From the NCBI GenBank assembly GCA_947463775.1, contig CANHVD010000309.1:1-6901 (forward strand): a stretch of 6,901 nucleotides of DNA, read 5' to 3'. Below the pieces are notes generated by a model. It was not told the origin of the DNA, did no database searches, and saw only the letters and a program-made list of their open reading frames with translations. Positions 6,778 through 6,901 of the stretch are shown piece after piece; the first letter of the stretch is position 1; each line of letters opens with the position of its first letter. The stretch comes from Planctomycetaceae bacterium (GTDB lineage Bacteria > Planctomycetota > Planctomycetia > Planctomycetales > Planctomycetaceae). Position numbers and translations under genes: made by a program.

Positions 6778-6901
6778 CTGGGGCTGAAGGTTTCATGGGA
6801 CTTTCGTTTCCTTCGGCCACTCTTTCTGCGACGCTCGCGTTGCTGCTAAAGGCTCGATAGATTGCGGTAGCAGAAGCGGAAGCTTTGTGGTCACCATCTC
6901 G
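6764..6901 (-). CDS. Possible C-terminus of a convergent gene (5' end beyond the right edge)
   Basis: On the minus strand a frame is open from base 6901 to a TGA at 6766-6764, giving 45 residues (ending ESPMKPSAPGISS) with no family I recognise. The composition (Ala, Ser, Glu, no rare runs) is protein-like. However, a second minus frame over the same stretch is also open for 35 codons, and length alone does not prove coding. If real, it would be a gene converging on the chaperone cassette, with hairpins A and B near its 3' end. Confidence 0.2.
   Translation of the reverse strand, partial: RDGDHKASASATAIYRAFSSNASVAERVAEGNESPMKPSAPGISS
6782..6818. other. Hairpin B in the 3' non-coding region
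   Basis: GGCTGAAGG (6782-6790) pairs with CCTTCGGCC (6810-6818): nine pairs including one G-U, with a 19-nt loop. Its left arm overlaps the right arm of the alternative pairing 6758-6765/6781-6788, so the structures are mutually exclusive. It is followed by ACTCTTTCTG, which is only weakly T-rich, so a terminator role is uncertain. Confidence 0.4.

Larger units (their letters stand above)
6581..6901. other. Region without a confident gene after the cassette
   Basis: These 321 bases contain no reading frame I would call a gene. They hold a 19-nt tandem duplication (6615-6652), overlapping hairpins (6755-6818), a 21-codon + frame (ATG 6795 to TAG 6858-6860, preceded by GAAGG) and a minus-strand frame open to the right edge. 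No T-rich intrinsic terminator for the cassette is visible directly after 6580. Confidence 0.5.

Overview
The window looks like chromosomal DNA of a planctomycete, or a close relative. The gene entering from the left edge is the C-terminal part of a DUF1501 protein of the type that is abundant in that phylum, and the base composition is moderate GC. This placement rests on recognised protein families, not on a marker gene. All confident genes read on the + strand.

Layout: (1) 1-840 is the end of the DUF1501 gene. (2) 871-1806 encodes a probable lipoprotein of unknown function that follows DUF1501 after 30 nt, so the two are probably co-transcribed. (3) 1807-2068 is a non-coding gap ending in a good ribosome binding site. 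(4) 2069-6580 is a tight three-gene cassette: an HscC-type Hsp70 (571 aa), an unrecognised protein with one central transmembrane segment (about 421 aa), and a J-domain-like protein (491 aa) whose start overlaps the previous stop by four bases (ATGA). (5) 6581-6901 has no confident gene. It holds an almost perfect 19-nt tandem duplication, a cluster of overlapping hairpins and a short open frame running in from the right edge on the minus strand.

The cassette is the most interesting part. The Hsp70 keeps all the nucleotide-binding signatures but has a shortened C-terminal lid, as in Escherichia coli HscC. HscC in E. coli works with the dedicated J proteins DjlB and DjlC, which are encoded near it. 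Here the J-like partner has Arg-Pro-Glu exactly where the His-Pro-Asp motif should be, followed by about 370 mostly helical residues. The middle protein could anchor the pair at the membrane. My reading is a self-contained, specialised chaperone machine with its own partner and probably its own membrane tether. The families and gene order are seen directly; the complex and its location are inferred.
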